Source: Spirochaetaceae bacterium (GTDB lineage: Bacteria > Spirochaetota > Spirochaetia > Treponematales > Breznakiellaceae). Taken from it: a stretch of 64,000 nucleotides of DNA. This document shows, piece by piece, positions 51,554 to 61,108 of the stretch. Below the pieces are notes generated by a model, which worked only from the letters and a program-made list of their open reading frames with translations, was not told the origin of the DNA and ran no database searches. Position 1 is the stretch's first letter. Each line of letters opens with the position of its first letter. The stretch covers positions 29,799 to 93,798 of the forward strand of contig JAITER010000083.1 of assembly GCA_031281945.1 (NCBI GenBank), written 5' to 3'. Made by a program: the position numbers and the translations under genes.

Positions 51554-53980
51554 ATGGAATCTACACCCAAACCCGTAAAAGCGGTTGTTGTAAAAAAAAC
51601 CTCAAAAAAAAACGCCGTTTTAATTAAAAACACGCCGCCCGTCGAAGCCGGCGAAATAAACGAAACCTTTATTGACGGGCTTTGTTTAAACGAAACGGCG
51701 CTTATAAAAAAAATCTCGGCTTCTCTTTCCATAGCGGCGAGCCAGGTTTCTTCGGTTATAGAACTTCTAAACGAAGATTGCACAGTTCCTTTTATAGCAA
51801 GGTACAGAAAAGAAAGAACCGGAGGCCTTGATGAAGTTCAGATTCTGGATATAGAACACGCTTTTGAAAGCGGCAAGAATCTTGAAGAACGGCGCATTGA
51901 AATAATACGCGGCGTTTTTGACCAGGGAAAATTGGACGCGTTTTTGCTTTTAAACATTCAAAAAGCCCAAACGCAGGCGGAACTGGAAGATATTTACGCG
52001 CCGTACAAGCGTAAAAAAAAGACCCGCGGAATGGCGGCCATAGAAAAAGGCCTTGAGCCGCTGGCTTTACTTATGATGGAGCTTGAGGAAGAAGAGTTAA
52101 AACAAAAAGCGCTTGATTTTGTTCACATAGACGCGGAAAACGAAGCTCTTTCAACGCCGGACGTCCAGGCGGCTTTACAGGGGGCGATGGACGTAATCGC
52201 CGAGCGCGCCGCTCAAGACGTGGAAAACCGCGCCGAAATCAAAACTTTTTACGAGGCCTGCGGCAAGGTGGTTGTAAAGGGAATAGGCGATGAAGAAGAA
52301 AAGAAAAAATCAGTTTATCAGATGTACTGGGACTATAGCGAGCCTTTTTCGCAAATTAAACCGCACCGCGTTCTAGCCATAAACAGGGGGGAGCGCGAAG
52401 GCCGTCTTGAGGTTAGCATAGAAGCGGATGTTGAAGGAGCTGTAAAAAGGCTGCAAAGCAAGTATTCTTGCCGCAACAGTTACCACAAAGCGGCTCTGGA
52501 AGACGGGCTAAAACGGCTTTTGTCGCCGGCCGTTTTGCGCGAAATGCGCGCCAACGCGAGCGACGCGGCTGACGGCCACGGTATAGGGGTGTTCAGTTCC
52601 AACCTGGCCAACCTTCTTTTGCAGAAGCCGATAAAAGGCACGCGGGTTTTGGGCGTCGATCCCGGCATTAGAACCGGAACAAAATGCGCCGCGCTGGATG
52701 AAACCGGAAAATACCTCGGCGATTTTAAAATTTACAACAATAAAGTTGACGAAGCCAAAAAGCTTATTCTTGCGGCTATAAAAAAATATAACATACAGTT
52801 AGTCGCCATAGGAAACGGCACAGGAAGCAAAGACGCGCAAGAAATCGTGTCGGCGGTAATATCGGAAAGCGCTCCGCTAGTCCGGTATACCATCGTAGAC
52901 GAAGACGGCGCCTCGGTGTATTCGGCCAGCGAAGCGGCCCGCGAAGAGTTCCCAGACCTTGACCTTACAATACGCGGAGCCATTTCCATAGGCCGGCGCC
53001 TGCAAGACCCGTTGGCGGAGCTTGTAAAAATCGACCCGAAATCAATAGGCGTAGGGCTTTACCAGCATGACGTCAACCAAAAAAGGCTTTCGCAAACTTT
53101 GGACGAAGTTGTAAGTTCAGTTGTAAATAAAGTCGGCGTTCAATTGAATACAGCGAGCGTTTCGCTTTTAAAATATGTTTCCGGCGTCAACGCCTCGCTC
53201 GCGAAAAAAATCGTTAAATTTAGGGATGAACACGGAAAAATCGCGTCCCGCTCTCAAATTCTTGAAATTCCCGGCATGGGGCCGAAAAGTTTTGAACAAT
53301 GCGCCGGATTTTTAAAGATACCGGAAAGTGAAGACGCTTTGGACAACACCTGGGTTCACCCGGAAAACTACCCCATAGCCAGAGAAATTAAGGACGCCGT
53401 CACCACAACCGGAAATTTAACCAAAACCGAAATCGAAAAATTAAAAGAAAAATACCAGGCCGGCGAGCAAACGATACGCGATATAGTAGAAGAACTAAAA
53501 AAGCCGTCCAGGGATCCGCGCGAAGACTACCCCGCTCCTATTTTAATGCAGGGCGTCGTTACATTCGAAGACCTGCGCGAAGGAATGACTGTAACGGGAA
53601 AAATCAAAAATGTAGTTGATTTCGGCGCTTTTGTGGATTTAGGCGTAAAGGAAACGGCTTTAATTCATATATCAGAACTTTCGGACGGCTACGTTAAAAA
53701 CCCGCTGGATTTAATTAAAGTGGGCGATGTGTTCGATTTTAAGATAATAGGGATGGACGCGGACAGAAGGCGTATAAGTTTATCGCGTAAAAGCCAAAAC
53801 TATAAAAGCGAAACCGCAAAACAACAGGCTCCGGTTTCAGGCGGCGCAAAAAAAACCGCCGCTCCATTTTACAACGGCAAAACATCCGCGCCGCAACAAA
53901 AAGGCCGCGATGACGACGGAACAAAGTACAACGCGTTCGCCGAAGCGTTTAAGCGCATGAAAGACAGGGAACGCAAATAA
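51554..53980 (+). CDS. tex: Tex-like transcription accessory/RNA-binding protein
   Basis: A nucleic-acid-binding protein of about 808 residues. After a 50-residue Lys-rich extension come the Tex helical core (ASQVSSVIELLNEDCTVPFIARYRKERTGG, read as consecutive segments), a YqgF/RuvX-like domain (GVDPGIRTGTKCAALDETG), the helix-hairpin-helix part (KKIVKFRDEHGKIASRSQI; EIPGMGPKSFEQCAGFL) and a C-terminal S1 domain (GMTVTGKIKNVVDFGAFVDLG). The tail is Lys/Gln-rich and disordered. Tex affects transcript stability and gene expression; the mechanism is unsettled. The frame opens at GTG 51539, but ATG 51554 fits the promoter position. Confidence 0.95.
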   Translation: MESTPKPVKAVVVKKTSKKNAVLIKNTPPVEAGEINETFIDGLCLNETALIKKISASLSIAASQVSSVIELLNEDCTVPFIARYRKERTGGLDEVQILDIEHAFESGKNLEERRIEIIRGVFDQGKLDAFLLLNIQKAQTQAELEDIYAPYKRKKKTRGMAAIEKGLEPLALLMMELEEEELKQKALDFVHIDAENEALSTPDVQAALQGAMDVIAERAAQDVENRAEIKTFYEACGKVVVKGIGDEEEKKKSVYQMYWDYSEPFSQIKPHRVLAINRGEREGRLEVSIEADVEGAVKRLQSKYSCRNSYHKAALEDGLKRLLSPAVLREMRANASDAADGHGIGVFSSNLANLLLQKPIKGTRVLGVDPGIRTGTKCAALDETGKYLGDFKIYNNKVDEAKKLILAAIKKYNIQLVAIGNGTGSKDAQEIVSAVISESAPLVRYTIVDEDGASVYSASEAAREEFPDLDLTIRGAISIGRRLQDPLAELVKIDPKSIGVGLYQHDVNQKRLSQTLDEVVSSVVNKVGVQLNTASVSLLKYVSGVNASLAKKIVKFRDEHGKIASRSQILEIPGMGPKSFEQCAGFLKIPESEDALDNTWVHPENYPIAREIKDAVTTTGNLTKTEIEKLKEKYQAGEQTIRDIVEELKKPSRDPREDYPAPILMQGVVTFEDLREGMTVTGKIKNVVDFGAFVDLGVKETALIHISELSDGYVKNPLDLIKVGDVFDFKIIGMDADRRRISLSRKSQNYKSETAKQQAPVSGGAKKTAAPFYNGKTSAPQQKGRDDDGTKYNAFAEAFKRMKDRERK

Positions 53981-54148
53981 AGGGTATTAATACCGCAGGG
54001 CAAGCGGGGCGCCCTAACGGGGGGCGCCCATGCACCCGCCGCCTGGCGGCTTCCGCGGCAAGCCGCGGGGTATTAAACCCTTCGGTTCCTCACTCGCTCA
54101 ATCATGCCCGCGCAAGCGCGGCCGCGATTTCGCTCCGTTCGTCAATAA
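53981..54148. repeat. Fourth, distant copy of the tail plus variable-stem hairpin element
   Basis: It begins directly after the tex stop. Outer arms AGGGTATTAATACC and GGTATTAAACCCT pair with one bulge; the inside again ends CCGCGGCAAGCCGCGG; the tail reads CCTCACTCGCTCAATCATG and CGCTCCGTTCGTCAATAAA. The layout and tail match the cluster at 44.8 kb, while the stem sequence is unrelated. Confidence 0.82.
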
Positions 54149-54177
54149 AAAAAGCGGCTGTTAAGCCGCTTTTTTTT
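54145..54177. terminator. Bidirectional intrinsic terminator between tex and fchA
   Basis: AAAGCGGCT and AGCCGCTTT with a four-base loop, seven A residues before and eight T residues after. It serves the two convergent genes. Confidence 0.88.
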
Positions 54178-54195
54178 CACTCGCAAGCGCGAATA

Positions 54196-54825
54196 TCAAA
54201 CAAAAGACGCTTTTACAGATGAAAAAACTTTATCCGCCAGCGCCTCATATTCGGCTATTAGGGCGCCCGCTTCTTTGTTTATTTTTTCCGCGTAAACCCT
54301 GTCTTTCATAGCCTTCGTGTTTATAAACACGTTTAACGAGGCGCCTAACAAAGCCGCTTTGCAAAAGGCTACGCCCACGCCGGCGTCGCTTAGAGCCAGA
54401 CGGCTTCCTTTTAGAGCGAATTGTTCGCATAATTTTATGCCTTCGGCGCATTTTTCCATGATTTTGAAAGGCGTCGCGCAGGCGTCTTTAAGGCATTTTT
54501 CCATGATTTTCGCTTTTTCGGCTTTTTGTTCTTCGGTTTCGCATGGCAAACCGTAAGCTTTTGAAAGCGGCTCGAAATCTTCAGCGTCTTTGTCTATAAG
54601 CGCTATAAGCTCATCTTGCAAAGCCGTGGATTTTTTTTTCAGTTCTATTATTTCAGCCTCGACAGAAGCGTATTTTTTTTTGCCGGTTGTAAGCGACCCC
54701 ACCATGTTTCCTAGCGCGGCCCCAACCGCCCCGACAAGAGCCGACGCGCCGCCGCCGCCTGGAACCGCTTCTTTACTCGCTAAAACTGAGATAAAGTCTG
54801 GAATTGTTTTTTGTGAAATACTCAA
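54196..54825 (-). CDS. fchA: Cyclodeaminase/cyclohydrolase family protein, FchA-like
   Basis: A 209-residue helical protein of the formiminotransferase-cyclodeaminase C-domain family. Diagnostic stretches are EAVPGGGGASALVGAVGAAL near the N-terminus, GNMVGSLTTGKKKY, and SDAGVGVAFCKAALLGASLN. As a stand-alone protein this family acts as methenyl-THF cyclohydrolase in some acetogens or as formimino-THF cyclodeaminase in histidine breakdown. No formate-THF ligase, metF or hut genes are adjacent, so the choice rests on the host's physiology. Confidence 0.85.
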   Translation of the reverse strand: MSISQKTIPDFISVLASKEAVPGGGGASALVGAVGAALGNMVGSLTTGKKKYASVEAEIIELKKKSTALQDELIALIDKDAEDFEPLSKAYGLPCETEEQKAEKAKIMEKCLKDACATPFKIMEKCAEGIKLCEQFALKGSRLALSDAGVGVAFCKAALLGASLNVFINTKAMKDRVYAEKINKEAGALIAEYEALADKVFSSVKASFV

Positions 54826-54869
54826 AGTCTCGCCTCCTTTTTATTTACGCGCTTGTTTTAATATACAAA

Positions 54870-55163
54870 CTATCTTCGCTGTTCGTATTTTTCTTTTTCT
54901 TTGGTGATTTTATTGCGCAACACGTCCATCATTTTATCCACCGCCTCCACCGCTTCAAACGCGGTTTCTTGAACGTGCGCTTGAACGCCCCACTTAAAAT
55001 TCAGCGTGGCTTCGGCGCAAAAAGAGTTCGCGTCTTTTGTAACCGTTATTAAAAAGTCCACAATCATGTTTTCAGCGTTTCGAATACGCTCTATTTTTTT
55101 TTGAATATAGTCTTTTTGCTCATCGCTCAAACTAAAATGAAGCGATTTTATTTCCAAATTCAT
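54870..55163 (-). CDS. hpf: Ribosome hibernation-promoting factor, short form (HPF/RaiA)
   Basis: A 97-residue protein that binds the small ribosomal subunit at the tRNA sites in starved cells. The pattern MNLEIKSLHFSLSDEQKDYI, LNFKWGVQAHVQETAFEAVE and AVDKMMDVLRNKITKEKEKY is that of the beta-alpha-beta-beta-beta-alpha fold. The long-form dimerisation domain is absent. GGAGG precedes the ATG. It lies between fchA and the HDOD gene on the same strand. Confidence 0.92.
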   Translation of the reverse strand: MNLEIKSLHFSLSDEQKDYIQKKIERIRNAENMIVDFLITVTKDANSFCAEATLNFKWGVQAHVQETAFEAVEAVDKMMDVLRNKITKEKEKYEQRR

Positions 55164-55215
55164 TTTTCCTCCTGTTGTTAACGTAAGTTAAAAATACGGG
55201 CGTTTAAAACGCCGC

Positions 55216-56700
55216 CTATCTTTTTTGCTTAAATCCTTCGGTGAATTTCCTTTGAATCGTTTTTAATTGGCTTTTAGACAAGCCGAATCTAGCCAGCACC
55301 GTTGAATTAAACTGTTCTTCTATAACAAAACCTTCTTCCAAAAGGCACATCATATTCGCGATATACACAGCTCCGACCAAATCTATAAACTCAGGCGGGG
55401 CCGAAAGCGGGTCGTGATGAAACCGTATAACAGTTACTATGGCCGCGGGGAAATTCCATTTTTCTGCTATCAACGCGCCTATTTCCGCGTGATTCATGCC
55501 CGCGCTTAGATTTTCAAGCGTTATTTGAGACAATGTTTTTTCTTCGCACAAAGACTTTATTTTATTTATTAATTCCGGCTGCGACTTGGAAAAAACAATC
55601 TTTCCCATATCATGTAGCATACCGACTACATATACATCGTCTAGAATAGCTCTGTTTTTAGAAAAATTCTTTACAACATTGTAAGCGTAAAAAGCTGTTT
55701 TGTAGGAATGCTCCCACAATTTTTTTTGCTCCTCGCTTTCATCGCCAAGAATTTTTTGCGTTCCATACGAATAAAGCAGGTTTTTTATGCCCTTAATGCC
55801 TAAAATCGTAGCCGCTTCCGCTATATTGTTCACTCTTTTAACCTGCGCGTACTGCGCGGAATTTACAAGCTTTAGTATATCCGCCGTCATCGCCGGATCA
55901 GTGGAAACAAGGCGGGCTATATCAGACATCTCAGATTTTGGATCTTCAAGCAATTTTTGCACGGAAATGATGTTTTGCGGAAACTGCGGCAAAGAATCAA
56001 TATCTTTTACTATAGTTTGCGTTAAAGCCGTCACTGTTTTCACTTTTGTTTGATCCATAGGAATAACAAGCTTGGCTATAGTTTTTCCGTCAACTCCTTC
56101 TATGTTAAAACAATCTTCGTCCAGGCCCATCTTTTTTAACATCAAAACCATAACGACTATACCAAGGCCCGCCCCCTCGGAATCGTCCATTATTTGACCG
56201 AAAGCGTCTTCCATGCTGTTATACTGGCGAGACCTGGTTAATTTTTCGTATATACGCACCTGCTCAATTCTTGAAATTTGAACGTTGTTGCTAACCTCGA
56301 AAAACAGAAGTTCTTTGCTTTGGCGCATCACCACTTTTATATATAAGCCCTGATCTTTTTGAAGTTGCAGATAGTGCGGTAAATTGGCGATAGTATCTTT
56401 TTTAAAAGAAGCCATGCCGGCTTTGTAATCGCTTGGATTGTTGATGTCGTAGCCTTTTTCCGCGAAATAAACCCGCTTTGTGTTAGCTTTTTTAGCGTTT
56501 ACGGCAAGTTCGGATATACAATAACCCACATAATCTTTTATTTTTTGCATTCCCACGGCGTCTAGAAAAGAGGCTATGGTTTGGCTTATCTTAACTTCCA
56601 TATCGTGCGGCAGGGTGTATGTTGTTATGTCCAAAGGAATGCCCGACTGAACAGCCTTCCTGATACTGTCCGGATTAACCGTGTATTCCAATTCGTCCAT
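55216..56700 (-). CDS. HDOD-domain signalling protein with N-terminal ATPase-like region
   Basis: A 494-residue cytoplasmic protein. Residues about 40-220 resemble an anti-sigma/histidine-kinase-like ATPase fold (CISELAVNAKKANTKRV for the N box; DSEGAGLGIVVMVLMLKK for the G box). Residues about 235-440 form an HDOD domain (SLPQFPQNIISVQKLLEDPK; STDPAMTADILKLVNSAQYA; VGMLHDMGKIVF; HAEIGALIAEKWNFP). The HD pair in LHDMGK is kept, so phosphodiesterase activity is conceivable though most HDOD proteins are inactive. ATG 56700 follows GGGGATTGAA. A general signalling role is inferred. Confidence 0.82.
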   Translation of the reverse strand: MDELEYTVNPDSIRKAVQSGIPLDITTYTLPHDMEVKISQTIASFLDAVGMQKIKDYVGYCISELAVNAKKANTKRVYFAEKGYDINNPSDYKAGMASFKKDTIANLPHYLQLQKDQGLYIKVVMRQSKELLFFEVSNNVQISRIEQVRIYEKLTRSRQYNSMEDAFGQIMDDSEGAGLGIVVMVLMLKKMGLDEDCFNIEGVDGKTIAKLVIPMDQTKVKTVTALTQTIVKDIDSLPQFPQNIISVQKLLEDPKSEMSDIARLVSTDPAMTADILKLVNSAQYAQVKRVNNIAEAATILGIKGIKNLLYSYGTQKILGDESEEQKKLWEHSYKTAFYAYNVVKNFSKNRAILDDVYVVGMLHDMGKIVFSKSQPELINKIKSLCEEKTLSQITLENLSAGMNHAEIGALIAEKWNFPAAIVTVIRFHHDPLSAPPEFIDLVGAVYIANMMCLLEEGFVIEEQFNSTVLARFGLSKSQLKTIQRKFTEGFKQKR

Positions 56701-56797
56701 TTCAATCCCCACAATTTTAACAATACGATTTTAACATAAGTATATCAAATCTTTCAATTTTTTATCAATACGCCTATTGTAGTATTTTTTCCAGCGC

Positions 56798-57055
56798 GTG
56801 AAGATTGGCGCGCCGGAATGTCAGATAATTTGGTCTATGCTTGGTCAAAAACACACAGACATTATAAAAATAATAAAATGGGGCGAACTCGATATAAATT
56901 GGATGGAGCCGCCGGAACCGGTTCCGGTTGTTCCAGAACGCAAAAAAAATATATTGTTAAAAGCAATAAAAATAGCAATAAAAATATTTACACCGTATGG
57001 AATAATAAAGTTATGGCGAATGATAAAGTCCGCCCGCCTGGACAGGCGCTTTTAA
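56798..57055 (+). pseudogene. Possible gene remnant (85 codons)
   Basis: A frame from GTG 56798 with a plausible protein-like tail, AIKIFTPYGIIKLWRMIKSA, which resembles the C-terminal end of spirochaete glycosyltransferase-like proteins. There is no ribosome-binding site and no N-terminal domain, so it may be the end of a lost gene. Otherwise the 650-base gap between the HDOD gene and the small gene at 57371 shows nothing recognisable. Confidence 0.3.
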
Positions 57056-57370
57056 GCTATAACCATAGAAGCCGCCTTGAGGAAGCGGATGTTTCTGTTA
57101 ATGATTTCCGGTGATTTTCATTTTCAAGGAAAGCGGGTTTATAACATTCGGTTGGTTTTATCACAAAAGCATACAGGTAAAACCTGAAAATTTAACGCCG
57201 CGCCAAAAAAACGGCTTTAGATAAATTTTCTTCATTTTAAAAATCAGTTAAAGTTATAATTTGATGGGATTGCGGAGCCGTTTCCAAGCGCGGCGCAAAC
57301 ATAGACGCCAATTTTTGACCGGACAGCCGCGCCCCGTCCGTTTTCGACGAATGAGGCGAATTCAATAGCT

Positions 57371-57514
57371 TTATTTCTTTTTACCGCCCTTGTTATTTGA
57401 GTTTAGTTGTTTTCCCCTGTTCCCCTGCCCTTTATCGTAAGGTTTATTGGTTCCGGGAGTCCCCTTGTTTGGGTTTTTTTGGTTAGACTTGTTGTTATTA
57501 TTTTGATTAGCCAT
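57371..57514 (-). CDS. Small Asn/Lys/Gly-rich protein
   Basis: A 47-residue protein beginning MANQNNNNKSNQKNPNKGTP and ending NSNNKGGKKK. A strong GGAGGTG lies five bases before the ATG, which argues that it is translated. It is basic, hydrophilic and probably disordered, reminiscent of small stress or spore-type proteins, but no family is recognised. It follows the fusA terminator on the same strand and is too short for most gene callers. Confidence 0.6.
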   Translation of the reverse strand: MANQNNNNKSNQKNPNKGTPGTNKPYDKGQGNRGKQLNSNNKGGKKK

Positions 57515-57537
57515 AAATACACCTCCATTTAAAATTT

Positions 57538-57572
57538 CAGACCGCCCAGGCTTTTTGCCTTAAGACGGTCTG
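57538..57572 (-). terminator. Terminator downstream of fusA
   Basis: CAGACCG pairs with CGGTCTG and the stem continues through AGGC/GCCT around an AAAAA loop (minus-strand reading); it is followed by AAATTTT, six bases past the fusA stop. Confidence 0.7.
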
Positions 57573-57578
57573 ATTTGT

Positions 57579-59663
57579 TTAAGAAGCCGCTTTTCTTTTT
57601 TCCTGGTATTCTTTAATAAGCGCGTCCGATATGCTGACGGGAACTTTGCCGTATTTTTCGAATTCCATGGTGAATTCAGCTTTTCCCTGCGTCATGCCCC
57701 GCAAAGCCGTGGAGTAGCCGAACATTTCGGAAAGCGGCACTTCCGCTTCTATGCGGCTAAAAACGCCGTCTTCCGTGGAAGCGTTTATTACGCCGCGGCG
57801 CTGGTTAAGACTGGCGAAAATGTTGCCTTGAAACTCCGTAGGCCCTTCTACGGAAACTTTCATGATAGGCTCCAGAATGCAGGGTTTCGCTTTCCCGTAA
57901 GCTTCGCGGAAAGCCCCGATAGCCGCAAGCTGAAAGGCTATATCGGACGAATCCACCGGGTGAGACTGCCCGTCGTTAATCAGACAGCGTATATTCACTA
58001 TAGGGAAGCCAATGAGGCTGCCTTTTTGCACGGCCTGTTTGAAGCCTTTATCGCAACTCGGAATAAACTCGTTTGGAATGGAGCCGCCTTTTATCATGTC
58101 CACAAATTCGTAGTCGCCCTCGCTGTACGGCTCCATGTAACCCGCGACCCGCCCGTACTGGCCCGAACCGCCGGTTTGTTTTTTGTGCGTGTAGTTGAAG
58201 TCGGCGCGCTGGGTGATGGTTTCGCGATAAGCCACCTGAGGCATACCGGTTTCAACCTCGCATTTATACTCGCGCTTCATACGCTCTATGTATACTTCAA
58301 GATGCAATTCACCCATACCCTTGATGATGGTCTGATTCGATTCAGGATCCACAAATGTTTGAAACGTCGGATCTTCTTTCGTAAAACGACCGAGCGCCTT
58401 AGCCATTTGATCGGCGGATTTTTTATCCTTGGGCGTAATAGCAAGACTTATAACAGGATCCGGCACAAACATTGAAGACATAGCATAGTTAAGCCCTTCG
58501 CAAAAAGTGTCGCCGGACGCACAGTCCACGCCGAAAAGCGCCACAATATCCCCTGGAGCGCCTTCGTTGATATCTTCCATGCTGTTGGAGTGCATACGCA
58601 CAAGGCGCCCCACTTTAAAACGTTTGCGTGCGCGCGTGTTGGTAAGCTCCGCGCCTTTTTTAAGCAACCCCTGATATACACGCACATAAGTTAACTGGCC
58701 GTACTGGCCGTCTTCCAGCTTAAACCCTAAAGCCACAACCGGTTTTTTTTCATCCGAAAAAATTTCCACCTGTTGTTCGCCGTTATCAAGGTCAAGCGCG
58801 TAGTTGCGCACTTCAGTCGGGTCCGGCAGATAGTTTTTTACGCCGTCCAGCAGAGTTTGTATACCCTTGTTTTTGTAGGCCGAACCAAGCATAACCGGAA
58901 CGAATTTTTCCAGCAAAGTCCCCTTGCGTATAGCGTCGTGAATCATTTCTTCAGGGACGTCTTCCCCGTTAAGGTATTTTTCAGCCAGTTCGTCGCTAAA
59001 AAGAGAAACCGCGTCAATTAAGGCGTCCCGTCTTTTGGCGGCGTCTTCCTTTAAATGCGCGGGTATTTCGGCCAGGCGTATCGTTTCACCGGAATCACCG
59101 TCAAAGTACACCGCCTTCATTGATATAAGATCCACCACCCCTTCAAGCTTATCTTCAAGCCCTATTGGGATTTGAATCATAACGGCGTTAAGGCCGAGTT
59201 TTTCGCGCAGTTGAAGCTGCACTTTAAAAGGATTGGCTCCGGTGCGGTCGCATTTATTGATAAACGCTATGCGAGGCACGTGATAACGTTTCAATTGCCT
59301 GTCCACAGTTATTGACTGGGACTGAACTCCGCCTACAGCGCACAATACAAGTATCGCTCCGTCCAGAACCCGTAAAGATCTTTCCACTTCTATGGTAAAA
59401 TCCACGTGTCCGGGCGTATCTATAAGGTTTATCGTATGATTCTTCCATGTAACCTGGGTCGCGGCGCTTTGTATGGTTATGCCGCGCTCTCTTTCCAATT
59501 CCATGTGATCCATCGTGGCGCCGACGCCGTCTTTTCCGCGCACTTCGTGTATAGCGTGAATTTTATCGCAATAAAACAGAATACGCTCGCTTAAAGTCGT
59601 CTTACCCGAATCTATATGAGCGCTAATCCCTATATTCCGCATCTTTGTGATGTCGAAACTCAT
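57579..59663 (-). CDS. fusA: Elongation factor G, mitochondrial-like spirochaete type
   Basis: A translational GTPase of about 694 residues catalysing tRNA-mRNA translocation. G1 is [16 protein letters not shown]2 [14 protein letters not shown]3 DTPGHVDF, G4 NKCD. Domain IV contains the loop region [12 protein letters not shown], and the C-terminus has [20 protein letters not shown]. Spirochaetes carry two EF-G types related to the mitochondrial pair, and the [16 protein letters not shown] segment fits that group. ATG 59663 is chosen because AGGAG lies six bases upstream. It is not in a ribosomal-protein operon. Confidence 0.95.
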   Translation of the reverse strand: MSFDITKMRNIGISAHIDSGKTTLSERILFYCDKIHAIHEVRGKDGVGATMDHMELERERGITIQSAATQVTWKNHTINLIDTPGHVDFTIEVERSLRVLDGAILVLCAVGGVQSQSITVDRQLKRYHVPRIAFINKCDRTGANPFKVQLQLREKLGLNAVMIQIPIGLEDKLEGVVDLISMKAVYFDGDSGETIRLAEIPAHLKEDAAKRRDALIDAVSLFSDELAEKYLNGEDVPEEMIHDAIRKGTLLEKFVPVMLGSAYKNKGIQTLLDGVKNYLPDPTEVRNYALDLDNGEQQVEIFSDEKKPVVALGFKLEDGQYGQLTYVRVYQGLLKKGAELTNTRARKRFKVGRLVRMHSNSMEDINEGAPGDIVALFGVDCASGDTFCEGLNYAMSSMFVPDPVISLAITPKDKKSADQMAKALGRFTKEDPTFQTFVDPESNQTIIKGMGELHLEVYIERMKREYKCEVETGMPQVAYRETITQRADFNYTHKKQTGGSGQYGRVAGYMEPYSEGDYEFVDMIKGGSIPNEFIPSCDKGFKQAVQKGSLIGFPIVNIRCLINDGQSHPVDSSDIAFQLAAIGAFREAYGKAKPCILEPIMKVSVEGPTEFQGNIFASLNQRRGVINASTEDGVFSRIEAEVPLSEMFGYSTALRGMTQGKAEFTMEFEKYGKVPVSISDALIKEYQEKRKAAS

Positions 59664-59755
59664 CAAAAACTCCTTAAAAAACAATTATTTAGCATAGCAG
59701 TATGCTAAAACGAGATGAAAACTTCAAGCCGCCGAAAAAAATTTGTTTTACAAAA

Positions 59756-61093
59756 TTATCTTTCGTTTATTGGGGTGTAATTTTTGTGGCTTTGAACGCA
59801 TTTGTACGCGGGGCGTATTATACGGTTTCCTACAACAGCTTCTTCTATGCGATGTGCGCACCAGCCCGCGACGCGGCTAACCGCAAAAATCGGCGTGTAA
59901 AGCTCCGGGGGAATGTCAAGCATCCTGTATATAAACCCGGAATACAGGTCTACGTTTGGGCAAATATCTTTGTTTATTTTTTTTACGCGGCGTATTAAAT
60001 CCGGCGCTATTTTTTCTATAGCGGTGTACAAATTAAATTCCCGCATAAAATCTTTTTCGCCGGCCAGTATGCGGGCTTTGTCGCGTAAAAGACTGGCGCG
60101 CGGATCGGATTTTGTGTAAACTGCGTGCCCTATCCCGTAAATAAGCCCAGAATGATCGTAAGCTTCGCCGCGAAGAATCTTTTTAAGATAGGCTGTTATT
60201 TCATCTTCATCCGCCCAGTCTTTTACGTTGTTTTGTATATCCTCCATCATTCCCATAACTTTGGAGTTGGCGCCGCCATGTTTAAACCCTTTAAGCGAAC
60301 AAAGACCGGCGGCTATAGCTGAATAGGTGTCCGTTTCCGTAGAACTCACCAAATGAACGGCGAAAGTCGAGTTGTTCCCGCCGCCGTGCTCCGCGTGAAG
60401 CACAAGCGCCAAGTCCAGTATTTCAGCCTCAAGGCGCGTAAAACGCTGATCGCGGCGCATAAGCGAAAGTATGGTTTCCGCAGTGAAACGCCCGTCTTCA
60501 GGCTGGTGTATTATAAGGCTTTGTTTGTCAAAATAATGCCGCTTGGAACGATAAGCGTATGAAGCTATCGTAGGAAATCTGCTTATTAGTTCTATACTTT
60601 GACGAATTATATTTTTTAAGCCGAAGTTTTCCGGATCTTCATCCTTCGAATAAAGCGAAAGAACGGAATGGCAGAGCTCGTTCATTATATCGCGTGAAGG
60701 ATGCTTCATAATTACGTCTTCCGCAAAATTAGGCGGCAGAGAACGCAACTCGGAAAGGTGATCGCAAAATTTTTCCAATTGCGCTTTATCCGGCAAAGAA
60801 CCGAATAAAAGCAAATAAATAGTTTCCTCAAAAGCGTAACGGCCTTCTTTCGCGGCGGCGGACACTATATCCTCTACATCCACACCTCTGTAAAACAGCT
60901 TGCCCTCCACCGCCACTTTTTCGCCTTCGCTTACAAAATAGCCGTGAACTTCGCCCACGTTGGTAAGACCTACAAGCACTCCCGTACCATCGCCGTTGCG
61001 CAATCCGCGCTTTACGTTGTATTTATCATAAAGCGCGGAATCCAGGTTGTTGGTCTGGGAGGCTTCTTTGGTCCAAAAATCAATGTCATCCAT
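59756..61093 (-). CDS. gltA: Citrate synthase
   Basis: A 445-residue enzyme that condenses acetyl-CoA and oxaloacetate. The catalytic and substrate-binding residues are in LVLHAEHGGGNNSTF (His) and IYGIGHAVYTKSDPRA (His), with the late Asp in CPNVDLYSGFIYRML. The extended N-terminus is like that of the type found in clostridia and some spirochaetes. No other TCA genes lie nearby, so it may supply glutamate precursors in an incomplete cycle. It is transcribed 15 bases downstream of the NarL-type regulator. Confidence 0.95.
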   Translation of the reverse strand: MDDIDFWTKEASQTNNLDSALYDKYNVKRGLRNGDGTGVLVGLTNVGEVHGYFVSEGEKVAVEGKLFYRGVDVEDIVSAAAKEGRYAFEETIYLLLFGSLPDKAQLEKFCDHLSELRSLPPNFAEDVIMKHPSRDIMNELCHSVLSLYSKDEDPENFGLKNIIRQSIELISRFPTIASYAYRSKRHYFDKQSLIIHQPEDGRFTAETILSLMRRDQRFTRLEAEILDLALVLHAEHGGGNNSTFAVHLVSSTETDTYSAIAAGLCSLKGFKHGGANSKVMGMMEDIQNNVKDWADEDEITAYLKKILRGEAYDHSGLIYGIGHAVYTKSDPRASLLRDKARILAGEKDFMREFNLYTAIEKIAPDLIRRVKKINKDICPNVDLYSGFIYRMLDIPPELYTPIFAVSRVAGWCAHRIEEAVVGNRIIRPAYKCVQSHKNYTPINER

Positions 61094-61108
61094 TAAAAAC
61101 AGTTTAAA

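Noticed and set aside
57828..58475. Plus-strand frame of 215 codons
   Set aside because: Lies wholly inside fusA on the opposite strand and has no recognisable domain; a codon-bias shadow.
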